A DNA stretch of 54,765 nt from Bdellovibrionales bacterium. Lineage in GTDB: Bacteria > Bdellovibrionota > UBA2428. Below, one piece after another: positions 37,005 to 47,044 of this stretch. Each line of letters starts with the position of its first letter. Position 1 is the first letter of the stretch. Made by a program: the position numbers and the translations under genes. Location: positions 1-54,765 of the forward strand of contig JAFEAR010000173.1 in assembly GCA_018266335.1 (NCBI GenBank). Reading direction: 5' to 3'. The notes under the pieces are model-generated. The model made no database searches. It had not been told where the DNA came from and saw only the letters and a list, made by a program, of their open reading frames with translations.

Positions 37005-37589
37005 ATGTCAGCCATTCCGAATCAAGCAGCTATGGGCGGAGATAACGTATTCATGTCGCGCGTCGATGACGTCGTGAACTGGGGCCGCAAGAACTCGCTC
37101 TGGCCCATGACCTTCGGTCTTGCTTGCTGCGCAATCGAAATGATGGCCACCGGCGCCGCAAAGTATGACTTGGAACGTTTCGGTTGCGGCGTGTTCCGCG
37201 CAACCCCCCGCCAAGCCGATTTCATGATTGTAGCCGGCACCGTAACGCTCAAAATGGCCACACGCGTGAAACGCTTGTACGACCAAATGCCCGACCCCAA
37301 ATGGGTCATCGCCATGGGTTCCTGCGCCACCAAAGGCGGCCCATACTGGAAAGAAGGCTACAGCGTGCTCAAGGGCGTAGACCGCGTGGTGCCCGTGGAT
37401 GTTTACGTTCCCGGTTGCCCGCCCCGTCCCGAAGCGCTCATCGACGGCCTCATTAAATTGCAGCAAAAAGTTTCTGTAGCCCGCCCCACGCAGGGCGAAC
37501 ACCAAGGCGGCGTAGGCCGTCGCGGTCGCCAGGTAGGCGAAGCCAACGAAAAATTTGGCCTCGACGCCCCCGCAACTGCGGCCTCGTAA
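37005..37589 (+). CDS. nuoB: NADH-quinone oxidoreductase subunit B (NuoB)-like protein
   Basis: 194 aa from the ATG at 37005. The cluster N2 ligands are complete: tandem cysteines in [13 protein letters not shown], then [12 protein letters not shown] and [15 protein letters not shown]. It has a Gly/Arg-rich C-terminal extension (~160-194) beyond the usual end. No other nuo gene is in the window: upstream is hscA (43-nt gap), downstream an SRPBCC gene 6 nt away. Either complex I genes are scattered in this genome or this is an isolated paralogue. Confidence 0.88.
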   Translation: MSAIPNQAAMGGDNVFMSRVDDVVNWGRKNSLWPMTFGLACCAIEMMATGAAKYDLERFGCGVFRATPRQADFMIVAGTVTLKMATRVKRLYDQMPDPKWVIAMGSCATKGGPYWKEGYSVLKGVDRVVPVDVYVPGCPPRPEALIDGLIKLQQKVSVARPTQGEHQGGVGRRGRQVGEANEKFGLDAPATAAS

Positions 37590-37595
37590 TTCACC

Positions 37596-38114
37596 ATGAG
37601 CCGGCACAAACTAGAATCCGAATTCTGGGTGCCGGTGGCCCTCGATAAAGTGTGGGCCACGCTCAGCGATCCCAAAAATCTGGCCCAATTAACTCCCGCC
37701 ACCTACGGTGCCCGCGTAAGCGCCAATGGCACCTGCCGCGATGGACTCGAAGTCACCATTGAGCTGGCACCCCTCGGCCTGGAAATTCCCATGAACTGGG
37801 TTTCCGTGTTGTCGGGTGTTCGGAGCGAAGGCCCCTCGCGTGAATTTACCGATCACCAACGCAGCGGCCCCTTTGCGTACTGGCAGCACCGGCACTTGTT
37901 CGAAGCCGGCTCGGAATCGATTCCCTCTAGCCAAGGGCAGGTGGCCATCAAGATGAAGGAACCGGGCACCTGGATTCGTGATTTTGTGGAGTACGAAAAT
38001 CCGCTGAGCATGCTGGGCGAGGTGGCCCACCAACTCTTCGGTCGCCGGAGTTTGGAAAAGCTCTTCGCTTACCGCCGCGAGCAGACCCTCAAAATGCTGG
38101 GCGTATCGCTTTAA
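37596..38114 (+). CDS. SRPBCC/START-like ligand-binding protein
   Basis: 172 aa. Opens with the helix-grip start KLESEFWVPVALDKVWATLSDPKNLAQLTP, typical of SRPBCC (Bet v1-like) proteins, and closes with the long C-terminal helix (LFGRRSLEKLFAYRREQTLKML). It resembles the group of cytosolic cyclase/dehydrase-like proteins of ~150-170 aa, function mostly unknown. The 6-nt gap from nuoB suggests one transcript. Confidence 0.75.
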   Translation: MSRHKLESEFWVPVALDKVWATLSDPKNLAQLTPATYGARVSANGTCRDGLEVTIELAPLGLEIPMNWVSVLSGVRSEGPSREFTDHQRSGPFAYWQHRHLFEAGSESIPSSQGQVAIKMKEPGTWIRDFVEYENPLSMLGEVAHQLFGRRSLEKLFAYRREQTLKMLGVSL

Positions 38115-38198
38115 TTGCAAGCGCCCCGGGGATTTTCACCTCAAATCCCTCTGAGTTAGCCGACTCATTTGGTCATTATTTGGATCACAAAATGTGAC

Positions 38199-38324
38199 TC
38201 AAGACTTCTTAATTCTCTGCCGAATAACCCTACGATTGCGTCGTAGGGCTTGGCCGGTTATCCAGAGCGTTGCTAGCGCCTGGATAACATTCAACAGTAG
38301 CAGGACCGCTTCCAGTAAGTGCAT
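38199..38324 (-). CDS. 41-residue single-pass membrane protein
   Basis: The ATG at 38324 is preceded by AAAGGAG at ideal spacing, which argues that this small frame is translated. Residues ~2-24 (HLLEAVLLLLNVIQALATLW) are a membrane helix; the tail is strongly basic (RRNRRVIRQRIKK), so the C-terminus should stay in the cytoplasm. A longer frame upstream to 38384 lacks a ribosome site and crosses a terminator. No known family. Confidence 0.5.
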   Translation of the reverse strand: MHLLEAVLLLLNVIQALATLWITGQALRRNRRVIRQRIKKS

Positions 38325-38366
38325 AAGCACTCCTTTCCGTCGGGGTTCCGCCTTCCTTAGAGCTTG

Positions 38367-38393
38367 AAAAAATCCACGGGGCATCCTGCCCCG
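38367..38393 (-). terminator. Intrinsic terminator of the 38428-39303 gene
   Basis: On the minus strand a perfect 7-bp stem CGGGGCA/TGCCCCG with a 3-nt loop is followed 4 nt later by six T. It lies 35 nt past the stop of the unrecognised 291-aa gene and separates it from the small membrane protein. Confidence 0.75.
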
Positions 38394-38427
38394 AGCAAGC
38401 TATGTGCCAACTTTGGTTGGGAGCGAA

Positions 38428-39303
38428 TTAACAAAAGCTTTGGGAGCGCAGGGCGAGAATCAAATCCTGCCGGCGCAGCGGCCCACCGCAGAGGCTGAGC
38501 ATGGCGCCATTCAGGGGCGTCAAGCGCAGCAGCGAGGGACTATCGCTCGTCCACGAAAACAAACGCCCCTGCGAAATGCACAGGGCCTCGCACTGTCCGC
38601 GAGCGTTTTTCCAGTAGGCTTCGGCTCCCCAAATGGGACCGTAGTAACCGTGCACGAGGTCCTGGAATAAATCCATGTACGACGTGCGGTCGCCCGACAC
38701 CGACAGCGTCAGTTGATCGAGCTCTTTACCGTTGAGTTTGTGGTCGGGCATGGCGCGGTCGTTCTCAATCGAAGCCGGCCAGAGGTCTTCTTCGAAAATC
38801 TCTACCTTGCGGCCAAAATCCAAAACCTCGGTGTCGACCCATTCCAACTCGGAATCATCGCCTTCGCGTCGCGCAACAATAACGGCGGACTGTGTGGCCC
38901 GTGCAAACTCTTCTAGTCCGCGGCGGTAATCCTCGGGCAAGCGATCGGCATCGGCCGGACACACGCACACGAAGCTCAGATTCCAGGCCGCGGGATTGTT
39001 TTGGTCTTCGGGTCCGTTCTCGGCAAATTCGGGGCGCGAACCGATCCATTCCTCAAGGGCCGAGGGGTCGTGCACCACGTCCCAAGGAAGTTCGCAGTAA
39101 ATATGGCGTTTGCGACCCGGCACCGTTTCGGCCAGAACCATGTGCAAGGAGGCCAAAACCTCTTCCAGCGAGGGCTGCGGATTGTGGTTTTCCAGGGGCA
39201 ACAGGGCAATCGAAACTTCAGGATCGGTCTCTTCCGACGCCCGAAGCATCCAGTATCTTTGACCCGAAAGGGGAGCGCCCCAAACAAAACAGCACTCATT
39301 CAT
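38428..39303 (-). CDS. Unrecognised cytoplasmic protein
   Basis: 291 aa, no signal peptide or membrane segment. Acidic, with a cysteine pair at the N-terminus (MNECCFVWG) and others near the middle and the end (FVCVCPAD, LSLCGGPL). The C-terminal half (YMDLFQDLVHGYYGPIWGAEAYWKN...ISQGRLFSWT) looks like a folded domain. It has its own terminator downstream. I cannot assign a family; coding is supported by length, codon use and gene spacing. Confidence 0.65.
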   Translation of the reverse strand: MNECCFVWGAPLSGQRYWMLRASEETDPEVSIALLPLENHNPQPSLEEVLASLHMVLAETVPGRKRHIYCELPWDVVHDPSALEEWIGSRPEFAENGPEDQNNPAAWNLSFVCVCPADADRLPEDYRRGLEEFARATQSAVIVARREGDDSELEWVDTEVLDFGRKVEIFEEDLWPASIENDRAMPDHKLNGKELDQLTLSVSGDRTSYMDLFQDLVHGYYGPIWGAEAYWKNARGQCEALCISQGRLFSWTSDSPSLLRLTPLNGAMLSLCGGPLRRQDLILALRSQSFC

Positions 39304-39400
39304 AGGGAATCAATGGGTTTAGATGCTTTGACCATATCCCGTCCAGAGGTTATATGGATTGGACATCTTTTTGTCGTCCCCCTGTTCGACGCGCAAGCAC

Positions 39401-39490
39401 GGAGAGGTGGCCGAGTGGCTTAAGGCACACCCTTGCTAAGGGTGCGTAGGGGAAACCTTACCGTGGGTTCAAATCCCACTCTCTCCGCCA
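39401..39490 (+). tRNA. tRNA-Ser (anticodon GCU)
   Basis: 90 nt with an encoded CCA. Acceptor stem GGAGAGG pairs with TCTCTCC (last pair G-U), discriminator G. The anticodon stem CACCC/GGGTG encloses the loop TTGCTAA, reading GCU for codons AGC and AGU. The long variable arm (CGTAGGGGAAACCTTACC) is the class II mark of serine tRNAs; T arm GTGGG-TTCAAAT-CCCAC. It borders an accessory gene patch on its 3' side. Confidence 0.97.
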
Positions 39491-39668
39491 ATTTCCGAGG
39501 CGGTCCGGGGCGACTGACAGAAAGAAAATCTAACAAGTTGAAAACTAAAACCGCAGAGGAAGGGGCAGCGACCCCTCGTTCCCGCATGAAGGCGGACCCG
39601 GGTGCTCACGGTTTCGTAAAGTTGGCACAGATGTGCCAGGAAATCCGGCACACAAGCTAAATTTCGAG

Positions 39669-39711
39669 GCCCTACGCACGTAGGGCAGACGATGAATTCG
39701 TAACTTACGAA
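39669..39711. promoter_or_regulatory. Two adjacent perfect palindromes upstream of the XRE gene
   Basis: GCCCTACG-CA-CGTAGGGC (39669-39686, 8-bp arms) is followed 10 nt later by TTCGTAA-C-TTACGAA (39697-39711, 7-bp arms). Neither has a T-run, so they look like operator sites for the XRE-type regulators encoded next. The rest of the 291-nt gap between the tRNA and the first regulator (39491-39793) holds no gene I can support. Confidence 0.5.
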
Positions 39712-39793
39712 AATTCAAAATCAATCCAAACCATTTCGATTTCTTTAAGAGCTTCCACCTACGCAGTGTCCACAAAGACACATGGAGAGTGAG

Positions 39794-40099
39794 ATGAGTA
39801 AAAGAATCGAAGATCCAAAATCAACCAGAGCCATGCAGGTGCTCAAACAGCTGCGCGAGCAGCGCAAACTCAGCACGTATACGGCCGCCAAAATATGCGG
39901 CAAATCGGCAACGCTGATTTCACATATTGAAAACGGATGGGTGCCGCTCAGGGAGCACCATCTGGACTGGCTTCTGCCTATGTACGGAACAACCAAGCGG
40001 CAATACGACCTAATGCTCAGATCTGACGCCGCAAGGCCAGACACGCTAAGAGCCATGATCCAGCAAAAGGTAGCAGCCCTACCCTCCGGCAGGCCTTAA
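39794..40099 (+). CDS. XRE-type HTH regulator
   Basis: 101 aa from the ATG at 39794 (GGAGAG 4 nt upstream); an ATG four codons earlier is weaker. Helix-turn-helix at ~18-60 (LKQLREQRKLSTYTAAKICGKSATLISHIENGWVPL), as in small phage or plasmid repressors, followed by a short helical tail. First gene after the tRNA; two palindromes upstream could be its own sites. Confidence 0.75.
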   Translation: MSKRIEDPKSTRAMQVLKQLREQRKLSTYTAAKICGKSATLISHIENGWVPLREHHLDWLLPMYGTTKRQYDLMLRSDAARPDTLRAMIQQKVAALPSGRP

Positions 40100-40240
40100 G
40101 CACGAGGATTTTTACCGGTTCGGACGGGACATGCACGCAGCCCAGATCGAAATGACCAAAATGACATGGGGAAGTCCCCTTCCGTTCAAGTCCGAAATCC
40201 TCACAAACTGGGGACCAGGATCGGCGCGGCGGAGCGCCAA

Positions 40241-40549
40241 ATGAGCACGGGGGTTGTGACAAAAGAGTGCATGGGCGAGCGCATCGAGCGCCTTATCAAG
40301 GCCCACAACATGCGAATCCGGGACCTCGCAAGGGAGCTGGGAGTGCCCAACAGCACCATTTTTGGATGGATCGGAAAAGGCGGCAAGATGCCCTCAAACC
40401 CCGAGCTATTGCTCGGCCTAGCGAGGCACCTTGGTACCTCGATTGAATACCTAATTAGCGGCGAGGACCCCAAAACGGGAGATCCCTTCCGGGGTTTTCG
40501 GAAAATCGAAATCCTCATTCGCGAGAGTAGCGAGGTGAACCGTGGCTAA
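40241..40549 (+). CDS. XRE-type HTH regulator (phage repressor-like)
   Basis: 102 aa from the ATG at 40241 with GGAG 6 nt before it. HTH at ~12-65 (MGERIERLIKAHNMRIRDLARELGVPNSTIFGWIGKGGKMPSNPELLLGLARHLGTSIEYLI), a very typical Cro/CI-like unit ending in the SIEYLISG turn. No peptidase domain for SOS cleavage. The next gene overlaps its end by 8 nt. Confidence 0.82.
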   Translation: MSTGVVTKECMGERIERLIKAHNMRIRDLARELGVPNSTIFGWIGKGGKMPSNPELLLGLARHLGTSIEYLISGEDPKTGDPFRGFRKIEILIRESSEVNRG

Positions 40550-40799
40550 CAAATACAGACAGCAGCTCTACGACATCGCATGGAGTGTTCGGCGCCGGGG
40601 AATGGAGGCTCGGGGCCTAGCGCACCTTCTGCGTCATGACAGCCGCGAGGACCCACCCGAGGAGGCCGACGACGTGAACGAGGGCATTTCAAGTTTGCTC
40701 GATGAAATGCTCGGCAAGCCATTTGCGGTCGTGCTTGGCGATGAAGATGAGCCGTCGCAGGGCACCAATAGCGGCCTTGACGAGGAATCAGAGGACTAA
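40542..40799 (+). CDS. Small acidic protein, function unknown
   Basis: 85 aa, GTG start with GAGGTGA 3 nt upstream, overlapping the upstream regulator by 8 nt. N-terminal basic helix (KYRQQLYDIAWSVRRRGMEARGLAHLL), then an acidic tail (DSREDPPEEADD and DEDEPSQ...DEESED). Translational coupling to the XRE gene suggests a partner role, for example an anti-repressor or toxin/antitoxin part, but nothing shows it directly. Confidence 0.55.
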   Translation: MANKYRQQLYDIAWSVRRRGMEARGLAHLLRHDSREDPPEEADDVNEGISSLLDEMLGKPFAVVLGDEDEPSQGTNSGLDEESED

Positions 40800-40897
40800 C
40801 AAACACGCCGCCCCTGAGCAGCTACGCAATTTCGCCGTGTCCGTCTGGGAGGGCACGGCACTTGCAAGGACAGCCAATACACAAGAAAGGATCTTGC

Positions 40898-41236
40898 ATG
40901 AGCATTGTAACTAGGTTACAATTTCAAAAAAGGCCCAAACCCGCGAAGATTTCAGGCCTGATGAAGGTCATCCGTCATCACCTGGATGAGGGGCGATACC
41001 TGGACACACGGCACGCCAGCCAGCGAGGCCGGGAGCGCGGGATTACGCGGCCCGAGATACTTCAGGTGCTGCGCTGTGGGCACCACGAGAAGAGCCGGGA
41101 TAGGTTCGATGAAACTCACAGGGCCTGGAACTACGCGGTGAAAGGGAAAACCGTGGACCTTCGCAGCCTGAGAATTATCGTATCGCTTGATCCAGCTGGG
41201 ATGCTGATTATTACGGCTATAGATTTGGAGAAGTAA
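40898..41236 (+). CDS. DUF4258-like protein, putative toxin
   Basis: 112 aa from the ATG at 40898 (AAAGGA upstream). Residues ~28-110 follow the DUF4258 pattern: RHASQRGRERGITRPEILQVLRCGHHE, then WNYAVKGKTVDLRSLRIIVSLDPAGMLIITAIDL. This small alpha/beta fold resembles the RelE/MqsR-like ribonuclease toxins and is often paired with an HTH antitoxin. The next gene, 4 nt downstream, is exactly such an HTH protein. Confidence 0.7.
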   Translation: MSIVTRLQFQKRPKPAKISGLMKVIRHHLDEGRYLDTRHASQRGRERGITRPEILQVLRCGHHEKSRDRFDETHRAWNYAVKGKTVDLRSLRIIVSLDPAGMLIITAIDLEK

Positions 41237-41240
41237 GTTT

Positions 41241-41696
41241 ATGGGCAGTCAGAAAAAAGTACAAAAATCATTCATCGACCATGGCTTTGGTTTTCCGGTG
41301 AAACTCACTAATGTGCCCATGGTTAAAATTCGTGGCTCCTTTACGCCTGACATTAACTACAACAAACTAGCCTCGCTCGTACTTCGTGGACTTGCACACA
41401 AGCCCTGCCGCCTCTCGGGCAGCGAAGTCAAATTCATCAGAAATCATTTCGACATGACACTGCAATCATTTGCCAAGCGATTTAACGTCTCCCACGTGGC
41501 GGTTTTGAAGTGGGAAAAAACGGAACACAAAAAAACCCCCATGAGCTGGGCGCTAGAGAAAGATATTCGGCTCTTAATCCTGACTCATTTGAGTACTAAG
41601 GCGCAGGACTTCGTAAGTCTTTACGAGGAACTCGAGAACGTCCCCAAAGAAAGGCAGAGAGAAATTTCTGTCAACCTCCAAAGTGTCGCCGCCTAA
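41241..41696 (+). CDS. HTH protein, putative antitoxin of the DUF4258 gene
   Basis: 151 aa, ATG with GGAGAAG upstream. A central HTH at ~68-105 (LSGSEVKFIRNHFDMTLQSFAKRFNVSHVAVLKWEKTE) resembles the DNA-binding half of MqsA-type antitoxins (ending in the conserved WE). The N-terminal ~60 residues lack the cysteines of the MqsA zinc domain. Toxin-first order and the 4-nt gap match MqsRA/HigBA-type modules. Confidence 0.65.
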   Translation: MGSQKKVQKSFIDHGFGFPVKLTNVPMVKIRGSFTPDINYNKLASLVLRGLAHKPCRLSGSEVKFIRNHFDMTLQSFAKRFNVSHVAVLKWEKTEHKKTPMSWALEKDIRLLILTHLSTKAQDFVSLYEELENVPKERQREISVNLQSVAA

Positions 41697-41766
41697 TCTC
41701 TAGATGAATCCACTTGAATTCGGATTCCGCCGCGCACGGGGCCTCCAAACCCATCGGGAATATATT

Positions 41767-43542
41767 TTAAAGAACCTCGCTCCAGCGAGGGCTCACCGCA
41801 AAGGCGGCGTTGATTTGTCCTACGTGGGAATAGGCCTGGGGAAAATTGCCGGACTGTTTTTGTTCCGTCGGCAAATAATGCTCCGAAAAAAGTCCAAGTC
41901 CATTGGCGGCCGCCATAAGATCATCCATGACCTGCTCAGCAGCCAGCATTTGTCCCGTCTTAGCGAGCGCCTGCACGAGCCAAAATGAGCAAATCAGAAA
42001 GGCGGACTGGGGACGTCCAAAATCATCTGGTCGTAGATACCTATACAAAAAACTCGACCGGGGTGAGCTTGCATCTAGGCGCAACTCTTCGTGAATACGG
42101 CGCACAGTTTCGCGATTGAGTTCGTCATCTGGAAAACGCAATGTAGAAACTTGCAGGAGCGCCGAATCAAAGCTGTCGTCACTTGGACCATTCCTCAACG
42201 CATTATCCTTAGTGGCATTATGAATGGACTGCTCCGCACGCCGAAGTGCTTGCCCCACATCAAAGTCCACATGCGGAAGAAATCCGCGCGCACGAATTCG
42301 CTGTAAGCGCTCCAACCCAGCCCAGCACATCAGATTCGAAAACGAATGCTCTCGCCATCCGTCCCGCAATTCCCAGAGTCCTGCATCGGGTTGCGATATG
42401 CTCTCCGCACAGCATTTCCCTAGCTGGACAATAAGACGGTCCAAATCAGCAGTTCGCAGATGTCGAAATCGTTCGTCAAAGTAGACGGGAGCCAAAGTTA
42501 AAATCATCTCACCGTACACGTCGTTCTGAACGTGCTCTGCCGCTTGATTGTCACTTCGGACCGGCTGACTTCCTCCATAACCTGCCCAATTCAGGTGTTG
42601 CAATTCCGGCAAAGGCAGCGACCGATCTAAGCGGTACACCGGCCGAAGTCCCGACAGGGGTCCCGACTGGGCTCCGGCAATGTTAAGTAAAAATTTAATG
42701 AATCCTTCCATTTCTTCAAAATGTCCCAAGCTATGAAAGGCAGAGAGGACAAAGTAAGTGTCGCGAAGCCAGCAAAACCGGTAGTCCCAGTTACGCGTCT
42801 TGCCAAGTTCTTCAGGCAAACTTGTGGTCAAGGCCGCCAAAATAGCGCCCGTATCCTCGTAGCAATGAAGTTTGAGGGTCAATGCTGAGCGAATTGTTTC
42901 GCGTTGGTAGCACGCCGGCAGGGAGCAGTGTTTTACCCAGCGCGTCCAGTAGTCCACCGTTTGATCCAGGAATCGTTCTGAAACACTGACCAAATCCTCT
43001 TCGATTCCCGCGCCCAGCGTAAGCGCAAAATATAGGGGCGCGGTCAACTGAAACGACGTTTCGCTATTGAGGTAAGTCAGAGGCATATTCGTAGTGAGTC
43101 GCATTTCTTCGCCCTGCACTGCAAAACGCAGGTGACTATTGCCGCGAGTAGGGAGCAAAGGCTCTTTCGACCATCCGTCGACGGGCCGACAATTCACATG
43201 GATAAGCGGCGTGCCACTCAGCGGACGAACGATGCGAAACAACGACGGCGGACGATAAATCCGCCCGTGCTGCAAAAATCGTGGACAGAAATCGGTGATT
43301 TGAAACTGATCGCCATCTTCGGTCGTCACCGTACTGACCAACACCACGGTATGCGCTTCATATTGTTGGACGATGCGCGATTTCGCAATCGTCTCGATGG
43401 AAAAATGCCCCCCTTCGGAATCCAGCAGTCGGCCAAACGTCGGAGGACTATCCGGACGAGGAAAACACAACCAATCGAGTGACGCTCGATCGCTAATCAA
43501 TGCGGATGCCTGACAATTGCCGATGAGCGCGTAGGGATACAC
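41767..43542 (-). CDS. Glycoside hydrolase family 15 protein (glucoamylase/trehalase-like)
   Basis: 591 aa from the GTG at 43542, which has GGAGG 4 nt upstream. N-terminal YALIGNCQASALISDRASLDWLCFPRPDSPPTFGRLLD and central RNWDYRFCWLRDTYFVLSAF are the standard GH15 signatures; the catalytic toroid covers ~230-580. Bacterial GH15 members include glucoamylases and trehalases. Because it is divergent from otsA/otsB, breakdown of trehalose or a related glucan is the likely role, perhaps with the palindrome between the genes controlling both directions. No signal peptide, so it is cytosolic. Confidence 0.9.
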   Translation of the reverse strand: MYPYALIGNCQASALISDRASLDWLCFPRPDSPPTFGRLLDSEGGHFSIETIAKSRIVQQYEAHTVVLVSTVTTEDGDQFQITDFCPRFLQHGRIYRPPSLFRIVRPLSGTPLIHVNCRPVDGWSKEPLLPTRGNSHLRFAVQGEEMRLTTNMPLTYLNSETSFQLTAPLYFALTLGAGIEEDLVSVSERFLDQTVDYWTRWVKHCSLPACYQRETIRSALTLKLHCYEDTGAILAALTTSLPEELGKTRNWDYRFCWLRDTYFVLSAFHSLGHFEEMEGFIKFLLNIAGAQSGPLSGLRPVYRLDRSLPLPELQHLNWAGYGGSQPVRSDNQAAEHVQNDVYGEMILTLAPVYFDERFRHLRTADLDRLIVQLGKCCAESISQPDAGLWELRDGWREHSFSNLMCWAGLERLQRIRARGFLPHVDFDVGQALRRAEQSIHNATKDNALRNGPSDDSFDSALLQVSTLRFPDDELNRETVRRIHEELRLDASSPRSSFLYRYLRPDDFGRPQSAFLICSFWLVQALAKTGQMLAAEQVMDDLMAAANGLGLFSEHYLPTEQKQSGNFPQAYSHVGQINAAFAVSPRWSEVL

Positions 43543-43578
43543 CAAACCTCCATATGTCCAGCGAACTGTATACTTTTA

Positions 43579-43590
43579 TTTGATATCAAA
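43579..43590. promoter_or_regulatory. Perfect 12-bp palindrome between GH15 and otsA
   Basis: TTTGATATCAAA, within the 64-nt divergent promoter region and flanked by near-symmetric TTA/GTAA. This is the size and form of a MarR-family operator, and a MarR gene ends the otsAB operon. Confidence 0.5.
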
Positions 43591-43606
43591 GTAAATTACG
43601 CTTCAT

Positions 43607-45843
<2,237 letters not shown>

Positions 45844-45847
<4 letters not shown>

Positions 45848-46638
45848 TTTCTCTTTTTACTAAAGAGGGGTTGGTGGCCCTGGAGTCACTAACTTTCACC
45901 CGTACGCTTTATGCTTTTGATTTTGATGGTACGTTGGCCCCGATTGTTAACGACCCCGCGTCAGCCAAGATTAGCCCCTCAACGGCTGCGCTGTTACGGC
46001 AATTGTCAGACCTTGCTCCCGTTGCCATTATTTCGGGGCGGAGCGTGGCCGATCTGAAGCGAATTTTACCCTTTCGTCCCCAATATTTGGTCGGCAACCA
46101 TGGACTCGAAGGACTGAAACGCAGCCGCCAATCGCTCGCCAACGCCCAAGCCACTTGTACCCAATGGATTGAAAGGCTTCGCCGAGCACCAATTTATTCC
46201 GGAGTGGACATCGAAGATAAAAAGTTATCCCTCGCGATTCATTACCGCCGCTCGCGCCAACGCACTTTAGCGCGGCAAAAAATTGAAAAGCTCATCACAA
46301 CCCTAACCCCGCCCCCCCGAGTTGTTCCCGGCAAGTGCGTCTACAACCTCATTCCTTCCGGAGCTCCCCACAAGGGAATGGCCCTACTCGACCTGCTTCC
46401 TAAATCCAGAACTCGCCACGTATTTTACGTTGGCGACGATGACACCGATGAGGACGTATTTAGCCTGCCGTACGTTGATGGTCAGCTGCTAACCGTTCGG
46501 GTTGGGCGCAAGCAAGTTTCGCAGGCCCGCTACTTTTTGCAGCGCCAGAGTGAAATTAATCGATTGATCCGAACTCTGGTTCGATATCATTCTCGACAGA
46601 AACAGCTTTCATTGCAGAGAAAGGCTCCGCATGCCTGA
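45844..46638 (+). CDS. otsB: Trehalose-6-phosphate phosphatase
   Basis: 264 aa, HAD phosphatase. Motif I YAFDFDGTLAPI gives the nucleophile Asp; motif II AIISGRSV; motif IV YVGDDDTDEDVF. Removes phosphate from trehalose-6-phosphate made by the upstream synthase. ATG overlaps the otsA stop (ATGA) and its end overlaps the marR start by 8 nt, so all three are one operon. Confidence 0.95.
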
Positions 46639-47044
46639 CGATGATGACCCTCTACGCTCTCTGATTCAAGTGGGAATTTTGATTCAGCAGTTCAATAAGG
46701 ACGCCGAATCTCTTCTGGAAATTAGTTTGGTGCAATGGTATTTGCTAACAAGGTTGCGCGATCTGCCGGGGACATCCGCCAGTAAGTTAGCCCGTTCCGT
46801 GGGAGTAAATCCCAGCACGCTCACGCAATCAATCAAGCGCCTTGAGCGTAAAGGCTACATTCACACCACCTGGGACGGGCAGGACTCGAGGCGTAAATGC
46901 ATATCGCTAACCAGCACCGGCCAGCGAGTTCTTACTAGTGCCGATAAATCGATTCTGCAGTGGAGAAGGGGAATAGCTCTCCTCAAATCCGATCTAGCTA
47001 GAATGGGTCATTTTTTGACCCACCTCGACTGTACGCCTCAGTAG
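46631..47044 (+). CDS. MarR-family transcriptional regulator
   Basis: 137 aa. Winged helix at ~45-100 (LTRLRDLPGTSASKLARSVGVNPSTLTQSIKRLERKGYIHTTWDGQDSRRKCISLT) with the typical DSRRK wing, flanked by dimer helices. Being the last gene of the trehalose operon, it probably regulates that operon or the divergent GH15 gene through the palindrome at 43579-43590. Its stop overlaps the convergent LysR gene by 7 nt. Confidence 0.88.
   Translation: MPDDDDPLRSLIQVGILIQQFNKDAESLLEISLVQWYLLTRLRDLPGTSASKLARSVGVNPSTLTQSIKRLERKGYIHTTWDGQDSRRKCISLTSTGQRVLTSADKSILQWRRGIALLKSDLARMGHFLTHLDCTPQ

Noticed and set aside
40800..40897. Gap before the DUF4258 gene as a possible extra small gene
   Set aside because: Only a weak frame continuing into the DUF4258 gene without a ribosome site; the ATG at 40898 is better.
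39491..41766. Search for a duplicated tRNA 3' end (attR) and an integrase
   Set aside because: No second copy of the tRNA tail and no recombinase frame was seen, so an intact integrated element is not claimed.
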